Counted from the first letter of the stretch, positions 47,381 to 57,089 are shown. The stretch is DNA of 64,000 nt from Xanthomonas theicola (GCF_014236795.1 NZ_CP049017.1:4406001-4470000); one strand, 5' to 3'. A program made the numbers and translations. Notes: a model not told the origin generated them from the letters alone.

Positions 47381-48313
47381 CTACGCGCAACCGCCGGCGC
47401 GGCGATGCCAGTCCTCGATCAGCGCGCGCGCGATGGAGATGTGCGGCGGCAGGCGCAGGCTGCGCCCGTCGTCGGCGCCGTCGCCATGCGCCGCCGCACG
47501 CTGCAGGGCGGCGCCGACCTCGTCGCGCTCGAACCAGCGTGCGTCTTCCAGCTCGCCATCCACCTGCGGCGCGTCGGGTTCGGCCAGCGCGCTGAAGCCG
47601 AGCATCAGCGCGCCGGGGAACGGCCATGGCTGCGCGCCGAAATAGCGGCAGCTGCCGGGCCGCACCCGCACCCGGGCTTCCTCGGCCACCTCGCGCGCCA
47701 CCGTCTGCTCCAGCGACTCGCCCGGCTCGACGAAGCCGGCGATCACCGAATAGCGCCGCGCCGGCCAGCTCGCCTGGCGGCCCAGCAGCAGCCGCCGGCC
47801 GTCGCCGACCGCGACGATCACCGCCGGGTCCACGCGCGGATAGTGCTCGCTGGCGCATTGCGTGCACTGCCCGAGGAAGCCGCCCCGGCCAAACACGACG
47901 GCGCCGCCGCAGACGCCGCAGAAGCGGGTGCGCGATTGCCAGTGGAGCATGCCGCGGGCGTAGGCGAACAGGCCGGACTCGGCGGCCGGCCACTGGCTCG
48001 CGGCGCGGCGCAGGTCCATGCGTTGCGGCGGGTCGAGGTCCGCGTCGAGCACGGCCGCGGCCAGCGCGAACCAGACGCTGCCGCCATACAGGCCAAGGAG
48101 GATCGCCTGCTCGACGACGTCGCCCAGCGCCGCGCCGGTCAGCGGCGACGGATGGCCGTCCGCATCGGCATGGGCATTGCCGTCGGCATCGACCAGCAGC
48201 ACGCGCGCCTCGGTCCAGGCACGGCGCAGTGCCGCCCGATCGTCGCGCAGCGCGTCGGCGCGGTCGATGGCAGCGCCGGCGAAGGCGAAGGGGGCGGGCG
48301 TCAGGTCGGACAT
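47381..48313 (-). CDS. nudC: NAD+ diphosphatase / RNA deNADding enzyme NudC
   Basis: A 310-aa Nudix protein that cleaves NADH or NAD caps on RNA. Zinc-ribbon cysteines (FCGVCGG...GQCTQCASEHYPR) precede the Nudix box GFVEPGESLEQTVAREVAEE. The NudC signature AQPWPFPGALMLGF follows. ATG 48313 was chosen; a longer ATG at 48349 is possible. It lies 48 bp after erpA. Confidence 0.94.
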   Translation of the reverse strand: MSDLTPAPFAFAGAAIDRADALRDDRAALRRAWTEARVLLVDADGNAHADADGHPSPLTGAALGDVVEQAILLGLYGGSVWFALAAAVLDADLDPPQRMDLRRAASQWPAAESGLFAYARGMLHWQSRTRFCGVCGGAVVFGRGGFLGQCTQCASEHYPRVDPAVIVAVGDGRRLLLGRQASWPARRYSVIAGFVEPGESLEQTVAREVAEEARVRVRPGSCRYFGAQPWPFPGALMLGFSALAEPDAPQVDGELEDARWFERDEVGAALQRAAAHGDGADDGRSLRLPPHISIARALIEDWHRRAGGCA

Positions 48314-48361
48314 CCGGCGCAGGGTCCAGGCAAACCGCGCATCCGGCAAGCCGCAGCGTGT

Positions 48362-48748
48362 CTACACGCTGAAGCTGCTGCCGCAGCCGCAGGTGGTCTT
48401 GGCGTTGGGATTGCGGATCACGAACTGCGCCCCGTGCAGGCCCTCGCTGTAGTCCACTTCCGCGCCCATCAGGTACTGCAGGCTCAGCGGGTCGACCAGC
48501 AGGGCCACATCGTCGGTCCGCACCGACAGGTCGTCCTCGGCGCAGTTCTCGTCGAACTCGAAGCCGTACTGGAAGCCGGAGCAACCGCCGCCCTGGATGT
48601 ACACGCGCAACGCCAGCGCCGCGTTGCCTTCCTCGCCGATCAACTCGCGCACCTTGGCCGCAGCGGCCTGAGTGAAGTTGAGCGGCCGCTCCAGCGACTG
48701 GTAGTCGGGCGTGGGCGCGGGGCCGGGCAGGGAAACGAGAGTGCTCAT
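48362..48748 (-). CDS. erpA: Iron-sulfur cluster insertion protein ErpA
   Basis: A 128-aa A-type carrier. The three cluster cysteines are in [11 protein letters not shown] and [10 protein letters not shown], and the family core [14 protein letters not shown] is clear. It delivers 4Fe-4S clusters to apo-proteins such as isoprenoid enzymes IspG/H. The start at 48748 (MSTLVSLPG) gives normal length. It is placed between bactofilin and nudC. Confidence 0.95.
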   Translation of the reverse strand: MSTLVSLPGPAPTPDYQSLERPLNFTQAAAAKVRELIGEEGNAALALRVYIQGGGCSGFQYGFEFDENCAEDDLSVRTDDVALLVDPLSLQYLMGAEVDYSEGLHGAQFVIRNPNAKTTCGCGSSFSV

Positions 48749-48779
48749 GGCGACAGAATGGGGGCGGCCGACGCCCAAA

Positions 48780-49232
48780 TCAAGCGTCCGCGGGGGTCAG
48801 CGCGCGCTGCGCCGGCTCGGCCTGCGGGTCTTGGTGCAGGTGCTCCGGCGGGGCCAGGGCGGCCAGGCTGCCGGCGTGGATCAGCCGTCCGGTCAGCTGC
48901 GCGCCGGCGTTCATCTCCACCACCTGGTAGTGCACGTTGCCCTGCACCCGCGCCTTCGGCGCCAGCTCCACGCGCTCGGCGGCATGCACGTCGCCGATCA
49001 ACTGGCCGTTGATGACCACGATCGGCGCACGTACCTCGCCCTCGATGCTGCCGTGCTCGGACAGGGTCAGCGTCGCCGGCGCGCCGTCCTCGGCCAGCAC
49101 CTTGCCCAGGATGCGCCCTTCCACGTACAGGCCGCCGCTGAACACCAGGTCGCCCCGGATCACCACCTGCGCGCCGATCAAAGTATCGACCACGGTCTGG
49201 CCGCTGCTGCGGCCGTTCTTGCTTCCGAACAT
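48780..49232 (-). CDS. Bactofilin (polymer-forming cytoskeletal protein)
   Basis: A 150-aa protein of the bactofilin (DUF583) family: repetitive right-handed beta-helix sequence with Gly/Val turns ([49 protein letters not shown]) and short disordered ends. Bactofilins polymerise without nucleotide and scaffold cell-wall enzymes. It lies 17 bp after the DUF6776-like gene, a neighbour frequently seen with bactofilin and erpA. Confidence 0.93.
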   Translation of the reverse strand: MFGSKNGRSSGQTVVDTLIGAQVVIRGDLVFSGGLYVEGRILGKVLAEDGAPATLTLSEHGSIEGEVRAPIVVINGQLIGDVHAAERVELAPKARVQGNVHYQVVEMNAGAQLTGRLIHAGSLAALAPPEHLHQDPQAEPAQRALTPADA

Positions 49233-49249
49233 ATGCTGCCTATTCCCCT

Positions 49250-49975
49250 TTAGCCGTTGCCGGCCAATGTCCAATCGAAACTCTGGGCGACCGGCGCCCC
49301 GCCGCCCGACAGCGAGACTCGCACCCGTTGCGGGGTGAAATCCTTGGGCAGGATCACGCTGCCATGCAATTGCTGGAAGTAACGGAACGAATAGTCCTGG
49401 CCGGGCACGCCGCTCTTCTGATGCAGTTCGTCCCAGCCCACGCTGGCCAGCTTGCCTCCGCGCACGCCTTCCACCGCCAAGCGCAGCTGCCCCCGGCTGA
49501 TCGCGCCGCGGTTGAGGTTCTGGGTCAGCACCACGTTGTAGTGCCAGGTGCCGCCGGCTTCGGCCGAGAACTCCACCGAATGCACGGTCAGGCCCTTGCG
49601 CTGGCCGGTCGCGCCGACCAGGCGCTCGTAGAAGGCCACATCCGCGCGCAACCCGGCGATCTCCTCGTCGCGTTCGGCCAGGGAACTCTGCACCTCGTTG
49701 TTGGCGGCGCGGCTGATCTGGTCGGAGCGGGCCAGGGTGGCCTGGCGCTGGTTGAGCGTCTCGATCTGCTGCTGCTGCGCCTGCACCTGGCGTTCGGACT
49801 CGCGCAGCCGCGCGCTGACCGCGCCCAGCTGCGGCGCGGCCTGGCGGCTGGCCAGCGCCCAGGCCGCGCCCAGCGACAGCAGCCAGGCGGCGCCGATCAG
49901 CAGCCACAGGCCGCGTCCGCGGCGCGGCGCGGCGCCGTTGGGCACGATCTGGAATCGGGGTATGGGTCGGTTCAT
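49250..49975 (-). CDS. DUF6776-like membrane-anchored coiled-coil protein
   Basis: A 241-aa protein with an N-terminal basic segment (PRRGRGLW) and one transmembrane helix (LLIGAAWLLSLGAAWALA). A coiled coil (RLRESERQVQAQQQQIETLN...SSLAERDEEIAGLRADV) and a C-terminal beta-rich domain (HYNVVLTQNLNRG) follow. Length and plan match DUF6776 proteins. A bactofilin partner role in cell-wall shaping is inferred from adjacency only. Confidence 0.8.
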   Translation of the reverse strand: MNRPIPRFQIVPNGAAPRRGRGLWLLIGAAWLLSLGAAWALASRQAAPQLGAVSARLRESERQVQAQQQQIETLNQRQATLARSDQISRAANNEVQSSLAERDEEIAGLRADVAFYERLVGATGQRKGLTVHSVEFSAEAGGTWHYNVVLTQNLNRGAISRGQLRLAVEGVRGGKLASVGWDELHQKSGVPGQDYSFRYFQQLHGSVILPKDFTPQRVRVSLSGGGAPVAQSFDWTLAGNG

Positions 49976-50175
49976 CGTCAAGGCCGCGCCACCGAAGCGG
50001 CCGCGGCGTCGATCCTCACGGAGTTCGGCCGGCCGGCTAGTGTAAGCCACCCGTCTGACTGGCGCCGGACCGAGCCGCCGCCAGCGCCCGGCGCACGCGC
50101 CGGCCCCGCGCTGGCCTTCGCCGCACGCTTGGCCGATAGTGGCCGCCAATACGCGCATATGCGGAAGCGCTTGCC

Positions 50176-50796
50176 ATGACCGACGCCCACCTCTTCGTAA
50201 TCGGCATCCTGCTGGCCTGGCTGGCGGGCATCCGCGTCTACCTGACCGTGTTCGGGATCGGCATGGCCGGCCTGCTCGGCTGGCTGGAGCTGCCGCCGGC
50301 GCTGCAGGCGACCGCGTCGTGTTGGGTGCTCGGCACCTCCGGCGCGCTGGCCGTGGCCGAGTTCTGCGCCGACAAGATTCCCGGCGTGGATTCGGTCTGG
50401 GACTTCTTGCAGACCCTGACCCGGGTCCCGGCCGGCGCCTTCCTGGCCGCGGCCACGCTGTCGCCGGACGGCCAGCTGAGCGGCGGCGCGCTGGCCGCTG
50501 GCGCCGGCGTCGCGCTCACCAGTCATGTGCTGAAGGCCGGTTCGCGCGCCTTGCTGAACACCTCGCCGGAACCGGTCAGCAACTGGATCGCCTCGCTGGC
50601 CGAGGATTCGGTGGTGATCGCCACGCTGGCGCTGGCCTTGGCGCATCCGTGGCTGGCATTGATCGCCTTATTGGGAGCGAGCGCGCTGGGCGCGTTGCTG
50701 GTGTGGTGGGTGTGGCGCGCGTTGTGGCGCAGCGTCCGCCGCCTGCTAGCACCTCCCGCCGGCAGGCCGCAACGCGATGGCGCCCTGTCCTACTGA
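50176..50796 (+). CDS. DUF4126 membrane protein
   Basis: A 206-aa protein with about five hydrophobic segments and the DUF4126 features LAWLAGIRVYLTVFGIGMAG, VAEFCADKIPGVDSVWDFLQ (the D-x-P motif) and GVALTSHVLKAGSRALLNTS-PEP. Function is unknown. It is followed by the REC-GGDEF-EAL gene after 45 bp. Confidence 0.85.
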   Translation: MTDAHLFVIGILLAWLAGIRVYLTVFGIGMAGLLGWLELPPALQATASCWVLGTSGALAVAEFCADKIPGVDSVWDFLQTLTRVPAGAFLAAATLSPDGQLSGGALAAGAGVALTSHVLKAGSRALLNTSPEPVSNWIASLAEDSVVIATLALALAHPWLALIALLGASALGALLVWWVWRALWRSVRRLLAPPAGRPQRDGALSY

Positions 50797-50841
50797 ACTT
50801 CATCGCATAATTGCGTGCGCAAAAGTAGGATTAAAGACAGG

Positions 50842-52707
50842 ATGATCCCCAGAGACACCGCACCGCTTTCCAGCCGCGACGAACCGCGTCCGCGCAACGT
50901 CCGTGCCGAGACCCCGCCGCCGCACTACTGGCGGCGCTGGACCGCCGACGCAGCACCCGACATGACCGCGCCGACGGCGCCCGCGCTTGCGTCCGGCGCG
51001 GCGGACGACGCGCCGCCCGCCGCCGGGCCGGGCACCGCCAGCGGCGACGCCGCGCCGCCGCCGCTGGACGCGCCGTACCGCATCCTGATCGTCGAGGACG
51101 ACCGCTCGCAGGCCTTGTTCGCGCAGAGCGTGCTGCACGGCGCCGGCATGCAGGCGCAGGTGGAGATGCAGAGCGACGGCGTGCAGCAAGCGATCGCCGA
51201 ATACCGGCCCGACTTGATCCTGATGGACCTGCACATGCCCGGCCTGGACGGCATGCGCCTGACCGCGCTGATCCGCCAGCAGCCGCAGCACCGATTGCTG
51301 CCGATCGTGTTCCTGACCGGCGACCCGGATCCGGAACTGCAGTACGATGTGCTGGACAGCGGCGCGGACGATTTTCTGACCAAGCCGATCCGGCCGCGGC
51401 ACCTGATCGCCGCGGTTTCCAACCGCATCCGCCGCGCGCGCCAGCAGGCGCAGCGGAGCGCGGGCGACACGCCGCCGCTGAACAATCCCGAGACCGGCCT
51501 GCCGACCCGTACCCACGTGTTGCAACTGCTCGGCGAGGCGCTGCGCGCGCGCAGCGGCGGCCTGTTCTTCATCGAGATCGCCAGCGCGCTGGGCCTGCGC
51601 GAGCGCTACGGCTATGCCGCGTTCGAACGCCTGATGACCCACGCCGGGCGCCGCCTGGCCAGCGTCACCGCACCGCAGCCGCTGGCACGGCTCAACGACA
51701 ACAGCTTCCTGCTGCTGGCCCAGGACAGCGGCCTGGAGGCGCTACGGCAGCGTGCGCAGGCGCTGCGCGAAGCCCTCGCCAGCCACGCCTTCCCGCTGCG
51801 CGAGGACGAGGCGGTGCACCTGCGCTGCGCGATCGGCTACGCCGACCTGGGACAGGGCTTCGAGGACGCCGGCAGCGCGCTGGAAGCGGTCGAGCGCACC
51901 GCATTGCAGGCGCGGCTGCACCCGCAGGGCGTGGCCGCGTACGCGCCGCCGCGCGAGGAAGAGGACCTGGGCCGCATCGCGATGTTCGAAGGCCAGCTGG
52001 AGCCGGCCTACCAGCCGATCGTCGCCGTCGCCGGCGGCGACACCGCGCAGTACCAGGTGTTGCTGCGCCTGCGCCAGCGAGACGGCACACTGCTGTCGGC
52101 CGGGCAGGTGCTGCCCGCGGCCGAAGCCGGCGGGCGCATCGCCGACCTCGACCAGCAGGTGCTGGACCATGCGCTCGGCCTGCTGCACCTGTACCAGCAC
52201 GCGACGCCGCCGCTGCGTCTGTTCGTGTCGCAGTCCTCGCGCACGCTGGCGCGCGGCGCCTTCGCCGACTGGCTGGTCGAGGCGATCGGCCGCCGCGGCG
52301 TCGCCGGCACCGCGCTGGTGATCGACCTGCGCCTGGACGATGCGCTGATCCACACGGTGACGCTGCAGCAGTTCTGCGCTCGACTGATGCCGCTGGGCGT
52401 GCAGTTCTGCCTCAGCCAGTTCGAACCCGGGGCCGAAGCCGAGGCGCTGTTTGGCCAGCTGCCGCTGGGCTACCTGCGCCTGTCCGCGCGCTTCGCCGGC
52501 GCGCATGCCGATGCCGGGCTGCGCGACCAGTTGCGCACCGCGATCGACCTGGCGCATCGCGCCGGGCTGCTGATCATCGGCCAGCAGATCGAGGAAGCAC
52601 AGGCCGCCGCCGCGATGTGGATGGGCGGGGTCGATTTCATTCAGGGCAACCTGGTGCAGTCGGTCGGCGACGAGCTGAACTTCGATTTCCAGAACGCGGT
52701 GTTGTAG
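50842..52707 (+). CDS. Response regulator with degenerate GGDEF and EAL domains
   Basis: A 621-aa protein. A Pro/Ala-rich N-terminus precedes a receiver domain (YRILIVEDDRSQALFAQSVL; phospho-Asp in LILMDLHMPGLDG; switch Lys in DDFLTKPIRP). A GGDEF-like region follows with LARLNDNSFLLL in place of GGDEF, then an EAL-like domain with QVLLRLRQRDG where EALLR is expected. Both catalytic sites look lost, so it is more likely a c-di-GMP effector than an enzyme. GTG 50815 is an alternative start. The stop is two bases before the hybrid kinase gene. Confidence 0.85.
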   Translation: MIPRDTAPLSSRDEPRPRNVRAETPPPHYWRRWTADAAPDMTAPTAPALASGAADDAPPAAGPGTASGDAAPPPLDAPYRILIVEDDRSQALFAQSVLHGAGMQAQVEMQSDGVQQAIAEYRPDLILMDLHMPGLDGMRLTALIRQQPQHRLLPIVFLTGDPDPELQYDVLDSGADDFLTKPIRPRHLIAAVSNRIRRARQQAQRSAGDTPPLNNPETGLPTRTHVLQLLGEALRARSGGLFFIEIASALGLRERYGYAAFERLMTHAGRRLASVTAPQPLARLNDNSFLLLAQDSGLEALRQRAQALREALASHAFPLREDEAVHLRCAIGYADLGQGFEDAGSALEAVERTALQARLHPQGVAAYAPPREEEDLGRIAMFEGQLEPAYQPIVAVAGGDTAQYQVLLRLRQRDGTLLSAGQVLPAAEAGGRIADLDQQVLDHALGLLHLYQHATPPLRLFVSQSSRTLARGAFADWLVEAIGRRGVAGTALVIDLRLDDALIHTVTLQQFCARLMPLGVQFCLSQFEPGAEAEALFGQLPLGYLRLSARFAGAHADAGLRDQLRTAIDLAHRAGLLIIGQQIEEAQAAAAMWMGGVDFIQGNLVQSVGDELNFDFQNAVL

Positions 52708-52709
52708 CG

Positions 52710-55133
52710 ATGCCCGCACGCCGGCGCCGGCCCCTGCCATGGCTGGCCGCGCTGAGCGCGGCGATCGCGCTCGCCGGCGCGCTGCTGGCGGTACCGGAGC
52801 TGGCCCCGGCGCCATGGCGGCGGCTGGCACCGGCCTGCATCGGCGCCGCCGTGCTGCTGGCGGCGTTCGCCGCCGCGCGCATGCGGCAGCGCGCACGCGC
52901 GCAGGACGCGGCATTGGACGCGGCGCTGGCGCGCGCGGGGCTGGCCGAGTCCGAACGCGAGACGCTGCAGCGCGACGTGCGCCTGCGCGAGCGGCTGGAA
53001 CGGGAACTGGTGCAGGCCAAGCAGGCGGCCGAGGCCGCGGCGATGGCCAAGGGCGAATTCCTGGCCACGATGAGCCACGAGATCCGCACTCCGCTCAACG
53101 GCATCATCCCGATGCTGGAGCTGATCGCGCGCGGCCAGCTCGACCTGGATCAACGCGAGATGCTGCGCACGGCCAACGCCTCCTCGCTGCAACTGCTGCG
53201 CATCGTCGACGATGTTCTCGACTACTCCAAGCTGGAAGCGAACCGGCTGGAGCTGGAGATCATCACCTTCAACCTGCGCGAACTGCTCGACGACGTGCTG
53301 CAGATGCTGCAGCGCGCGGCCGAGGCCAAGGGCCTGCGCTTGGCGCTGGAGTTGGATTCGGCGGTGCGCCTGCCGGTGCGCGGCGACCCGGTCCGGCTGC
53401 GGCAAGTACTGAGCAACCTGATCGGCAACGCGATCAAGTTCACCGCGTGCGGCGGCGTGGAGCTGCGCGTGCGCCGCCTCGGCGAAACCCCGGCACAGCA
53501 CCTGCTGCGTCTGGAGGTGCGCGACACCGGCATCGGCATCAGTGCCGAGCAGCAGCAACGGCTGTTCCGCTCCTTCACCCAGGCCGACGCCTCCACCACC
53601 CGCCTGTACGGCGGCACCGGGCTGGGACTAGCGATCTGCAAGCGCATCGTCGACCTGATGGGTGGCCGCATCGGCGTGGAATCCGGCAGCGGCCAGGGCG
53701 CCACGTTCTGGTTCGAGATCCCGCTGCTGAAGGTGATCGGCGACCTGCCACAGGTGCAGGGCGGCCTGCCGCAGCTACGCGCATTGCTGGTCGGCGCCGA
53801 CCAGCGCCTGTACCAGCGCCTGAAGCTGCTGCTGCCGAACTGGGGGGTGCAGCTGAGCAAGGTCGACTCGACCCAGGAAGCATTGGAGCGACTGCGTGCC
53901 GGCAACCCCGCGCGTCCGGCCTACGATGTCCTGATCGGCGACCTCGACGGCCTGCGCCAGAGTGCCAGGGTGCTGCAGCGCGCCGTGATGCGGTTGCCCG
54001 CACCGCACGGGCTGCGCCTGCTCTGGCTGTACGGCGAAGCGGAAATCCCGGAGGAAATCCGTGCCTACGGCGCGCTGCTGTCGCGGCAGGCGGGGGACCT
54101 GGACCTGCGCGGAATGCTCGCGCTGGCGCCTGCGGCGCCTCCCCTGGCGCCCCCCTTCGTCCCCGGAGGCGACACGGACGCGGTGCCAGTGCCGGCCGCG
54201 GCGCCCGCCGCCGCGGTGGAAGAGGACCTGGCCGCCGGCGCAGCCTCGGCGCCTGCCGACTACCGCCTGCTGCTGGTCGAGGACAACCCGGTCAACCTGC
54301 AGGTCGCACAGAAACTGCTCGCCGTGCTCGGCTACCGTGCCGACATCGCCACCGACGGCGCCGCCGCATTGGCGCGGCTCTCGGCCCAGGCCTATGACCT
54401 GGTGTTGATGGACTGCCAGATGCCGGTGCTGGACGGCTATGCCGCCACCCGCCAATGGCGCCAGTCCGAGGCGGCGGCGGCGCGGCCGCGGCTGCCGATC
54501 GTGGCGATGACCGCCAATGCGATGGCCGGCGATCGCCAGCGCTGCTTGGAGGCCGGCATGGACGACTATCTGTCCAAGCCGGTCAGCCACCAACGCCTGG
54601 CGCAATGCCTGCGACGCTGGCTGCCGCCGCGCGGCGCCGCTGCCGCGCCGGCCGCCGCCGCAATGCCTGCGGACGCGGCGGCTGCAGAAACCACGCCGGC
54701 GCCGGCGGCGCCCGCCCTACCTGCGCCTGCCGCTGGCGTTGCCGACCCGTTGCCGATGCCGCCGCCGGTGCTGGACATCGCGGTGCTCGACGAATTGCGC
54801 GAGATCACCGGCGGCGCGACCACCGCGCAGATCGTCGAACTGTTCCTGAGCGATGCGCCGCAGCTGATCCAGCGCCTGGAGCAGGCCGCCGCGGTTCCGC
54901 AACTGAAGCCGCTGCGCGAGGTCGCGCATACGCTGAAGTCCTCTGCCGCCAACGTCGGCGCGCTGGCCTTGTCGGCGGCGGCCCTGCGCATCGAGGCCGG
55001 CGTACGCGCCCACCAATTGGAGCGTCCGGCCGCCGCGGTGGCGCTGGTGATCGCCGAATTCGCGCGTGCGCGGCTGGCATTGAACGGCTACCGCACCACC
55101 TTGCGCGACACTGCCGAACGCACCGCGTCGTAG
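52710..55133 (+). CDS. Hybrid sensor histidine kinase with receiver and HPt domains
   Basis: An 807-aa protein: two N-terminal membrane helices ([36 protein letters not shown]), coiled coil, HisKA with ATMSHEIRTPLNG (His about 123), and HATPase_c with NLIGNAIKFT, DTGIGIS, GGTGLGLAICKRIV. A degenerate middle receiver-like region precedes a receiver (LLLVEDNPVNLQVAQKLLAV; MDCQMPVLDG) and an HPt domain (EVAHTLKSSAANVGA, His about 740). A complete phosphorelay in one chain. The two-base gap to the preceding regulator indicates a cognate pair. Confidence 0.93.
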   Translation: MPARRRRPLPWLAALSAAIALAGALLAVPELAPAPWRRLAPACIGAAVLLAAFAAARMRQRARAQDAALDAALARAGLAESERETLQRDVRLRERLERELVQAKQAAEAAAMAKGEFLATMSHEIRTPLNGIIPMLELIARGQLDLDQREMLRTANASSLQLLRIVDDVLDYSKLEANRLELEIITFNLRELLDDVLQMLQRAAEAKGLRLALELDSAVRLPVRGDPVRLRQVLSNLIGNAIKFTACGGVELRVRRLGETPAQHLLRLEVRDTGIGISAEQQQRLFRSFTQADASTTRLYGGTGLGLAICKRIVDLMGGRIGVESGSGQGATFWFEIPLLKVIGDLPQVQGGLPQLRALLVGADQRLYQRLKLLLPNWGVQLSKVDSTQEALERLRAGNPARPAYDVLIGDLDGLRQSARVLQRAVMRLPAPHGLRLLWLYGEAEIPEEIRAYGALLSRQAGDLDLRGMLALAPAAPPLAPPFVPGGDTDAVPVPAAAPAAAVEEDLAAGAASAPADYRLLLVEDNPVNLQVAQKLLAVLGYRADIATDGAAALARLSAQAYDLVLMDCQMPVLDGYAATRQWRQSEAAAARPRLPIVAMTANAMAGDRQRCLEAGMDDYLSKPVSHQRLAQCLRRWLPPRGAAAAPAAAAMPADAAAAETTPAPAAPALPAPAAGVADPLPMPPPVLDIAVLDELREITGGATTAQIVELFLSDAPQLIQRLEQAAAVPQLKPLREVAHTLKSSAANVGALALSAAALRIEAGVRAHQLERPAAAVALVIAEFARARLALNGYRTTLRDTAERTAS

Positions 55134-55274
55134 CGCGTTCTCGCCGCAACCGCGGCTGCGGCGCCTCGGGCGCGAAAGCGCCGCATCAGACACGACTGCG
55201 GCGGACCGGGCTGATGCCTCTCATCCAGTGCAGCAGCCACACCCACACGCGCTCCCAAGCCCAATCCCCTGCCC

Positions 55275-55303
55275 TGTAAGAGCGGCTCCATCAGCCGCGA
55301 CGG
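55275..55303 (+). repeat. REP hairpin in the gap before bfr
   Basis: TGTAAGAGCGGCTCCATCAG with GCCGCGACGG: the stem GCGGCT/AGCCGC has a five-base loop. It sits in the 279-bp gap between the kinase gene and bfr, whose remaining bases show no gene. Confidence 0.6.
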
Positions 55304-55412
55304 TCCTACCGGGGAGCCCTCCGTGGCCGAAACCGCCACTTCAGCAACGGATGCCGCTGCAGCAGCCGCTGCTCGGACCGCACCTGGCGGTGCCCTGCGC
55401 CGGCGCCAACGC

Positions 55413-55883
55413 TCAGTCCTCGAGCTTGGTCAGCAGGTAGTTCGGCTCGCCGATACGGCCGATCAGATCGAGCTGGGTTTCCAGCCAGTCGATGTGTTCT
55501 TCCTCCGACTCCAGGATGTCGGCGAGCAGCTGGCGGCTGACGTAGTCCTGGATCGATTCGGCGTAGGCGATGCCGTCGCGCAAGGTAGTGGTGCCGTCCT
55601 GCTCCAGGGCCAGGTCGCACTCGAGGATCTCCCTCGGGGTTTCGCCGATGCGCAGCTTGCCCAGCGCCTGGAAGTTGGGCAGCCCCTCGAGGAACAGGAT
55701 GCGGTCCGCCAACTTGTCGGCGTGCTTCATCTCGTCGATCGATTCCTTGTACTCGTGCTCGGCCAATTCCTTCAGCCCCCAGTTCTTCAGCATCTTGGCG
55801 TGCAGGAAGTACTGATTGATCGCGGTCAGTTCGTTGTAGAGAACCTTGTTGAGGAATTCGATGACCTTGCTGTCGCCCTTCAT
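55413..55883 (-). CDS. bfr: Bacterioferritin
   Basis: A 156-aa iron-storage subunit (24-mer): [40 protein letters not shown], and [20 protein letters not shown] with the haem-ligand Met about residue 52. Ferroxidase residues E18, E51, H54, E94, E127 and H130 all have counterparts ([26 protein letters not shown]). The bfd gene lies upstream on the same strand, 108 bp away. Confidence 0.97.
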   Translation of the reverse strand: MKGDSKVIEFLNKVLYNELTAINQYFLHAKMLKNWGLKELAEHEYKESIDEMKHADKLADRILFLEGLPNFQALGKLRIGETPREILECDLALEQDGTTTLRDGIAYAESIQDYVSRQLLADILESEEEHIDWLETQLDLIGRIGEPNYLLTKLED

Positions 55884-55991
55884 CGCACTGCTCGCTAGTA
55901 CCGGAAAGCGCAGACTCTAGCGAATCGCGGACAGCGATGAAGGAACGCGAATCGTGATCATCCCGCCGCACATCCGCGCGGCGTCGTGGTT

Positions 55992-56201
55992 TCAGGCGGC
56001 GCGGGTCAATCCGCCCAGCAGCGGCAGCGGCAGCTCGCGCGACAGCGCGCGGTCCAGGAGATCGCCGGCCATGTCCAGGCAGGAACCGCAGGTGGCGCCG
56101 CAGCCGGTGCGCATGGCCAACTCGGACACAGTGCGGCAACCGGCGGCGGCGGCTTCGCGGATCTGGCGATCGGTGACCCCATTGCAGATGCAGACGTACA
56201 C
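55992..56201 (-). CDS. bfd: Bacterioferritin-associated ferredoxin
   Basis: A 69-aa 2Fe-2S protein with cysteine pairs MYVCICNGVTDRQI and TGCGATCGSC. Bfd reduces the Bfr core to release stored iron. A Fur-box-like site lies 56 bp upstream of the start, consistent with iron-starvation induction. Confidence 0.93.
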   Translation of the reverse strand: MYVCICNGVTDRQIREAAAAGCRTVSELAMRTGCGATCGSCLDMAGDLLDRALSRELPLPLLGGLTRAA

Positions 56202-56256
56202 GGTGATGTTGGCGGCGGGCGGCGCGGACTGCGCCTGACGCCATTCAACCCAAAGC

Positions 56257-56275
56257 GAGAATGGTTGTCAATTCC
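56257..56275 (-). promoter_or_regulatory. Candidate Fur box upstream of bfd
   Basis: GAGAATGGTTGTCAATTCC matches the 19-bp Fur consensus GATAATGATTATCATTATC at 13 positions. It lies 56 bp upstream of the bfd start and beside the 3' end of rppH. A mismatch-tolerant motif; experimental binding is not known. Confidence 0.45.
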
Positions 56276-56280
56276 AGGCG

Positions 56281-56892
56281 TTAATCGTTACTAATAAGGA
56301 CCACCCAGGGCCCGCCGCGCTTGCGCGGACGCTTGTGCGGACGCTCGTGGCCGGCGTTGTTGCCGGGCATCCATGCCTCCTGTGCCAGGGTCGGCATGGC
56401 GCGAATCCCGGTCCCGGCGATGTTCTGCGCCAGCGGTGCCAGATGACGCAGCGCACGCGCATAGACGCCGCGCTTGAACAGCACCACATGCTCCACCGGG
56501 TACCAGAAGTCGACCCAGCGCCAATGGTCGAACTCCGGGGTCTCGGTCAGCTCCAGGTTCAGCTGGCTCTCGTCGCAGTGCATCTGCAGCAGGAACCAGA
56601 CCTGCTTCTGGCCGATGCACACCTGGCGTTCGTTGCGGCGGACGGCGCGGTTGGGCAGCCGATAGCGCAGCCAGCCAGGAGTCGCGCCGAGCACTTCGAC
56701 ATGCTCAGGCAACAGCCCGGTTTCTTCACGCAACTCGCGGTACATGGCCTCGACCGGGGTCTCGTCGGTATTCATGCCACCTTGCGGGAACTGCCAGCCG
56801 TCCCGGCGCACGCGACGTGCCCAGAACACCTGGCCGTCCGGTCGCATCAGCACGATGCCCACGTTCGGTCGATAGCCGTCCGGATCGATCAC
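56281..56892 (-). CDS. rppH: RNA pyrophosphohydrolase
   Basis: A 203-aa Nudix hydrolase that removes pyrophosphate from mRNA 5' ends to trigger decay. GTG 56892 gives the standard start [19 protein letters not shown]; the Nudix box is [20 protein letters not shown], and [12 protein letters not shown] and [20 protein letters not shown] follow. The C-terminal basic tail ([11 protein letters not shown]) is typical of xanthomonads. Confidence 0.95.
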   Translation of the reverse strand: MIDPDGYRPNVGIVLMRPDGQVFWARRVRRDGWQFPQGGMNTDETPVEAMYRELREETGLLPEHVEVLGATPGWLRYRLPNRAVRRNERQVCIGQKQVWFLLQMHCDESQLNLELTETPEFDHWRWVDFWYPVEHVVLFKRGVYARALRHLAPLAQNIAGTGIRAMPTLAQEAWMPGNNAGHERPHKRPRKRGGPWVVLISND

Positions 56893-56969
56893 GATGCGGA
56901 CTCCTGAAAAATCTACTGGCTCCGACTCTGCCATGGCTGCGGCCGGCCCACAAGCTCGGCAAAGATCCG

Positions 56970-56998
56970 TTGACAGCGGTTCGATTTGCTATAACAAT
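56970..56998 (+). promoter_or_regulatory. Promoter for the tRNA-Met/tRNA-Gln unit
   Basis: A perfect -35 TTGACA (56970-56975) is followed 17 bp later by AACAAT (56993-56998), inside a CTATAACAAT stretch that offers slightly different -10 placements. The first tRNA begins 15 bp downstream. Confidence 0.6.
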
Positions 56999-57012
56999 CC
57001 GCGGTTCACCAA

Positions 57013-57089
57013 GGCTATGTAGCTCAGCCGGTTAGAGCACAGCACTCATAATGCTGGGGTCGGTGGTTCGAGTCCACCCATAGCCACCA
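57013..57089 (+). tRNA. tRNA-Met (elongator, CAU)
   Basis: A 77-nt tRNA with acceptor GGCTATG/CATAGCC, anticodon loop CTCATAA, T arm GGTGG/CCACC and encoded CCA. The GCUAUGUAGCUC start and GGGGUCG variable loop match elongator tRNA-Met and differ from the tRNA-Ile(CAU) at 22.6-22.9 kb. Confidence 0.96.
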
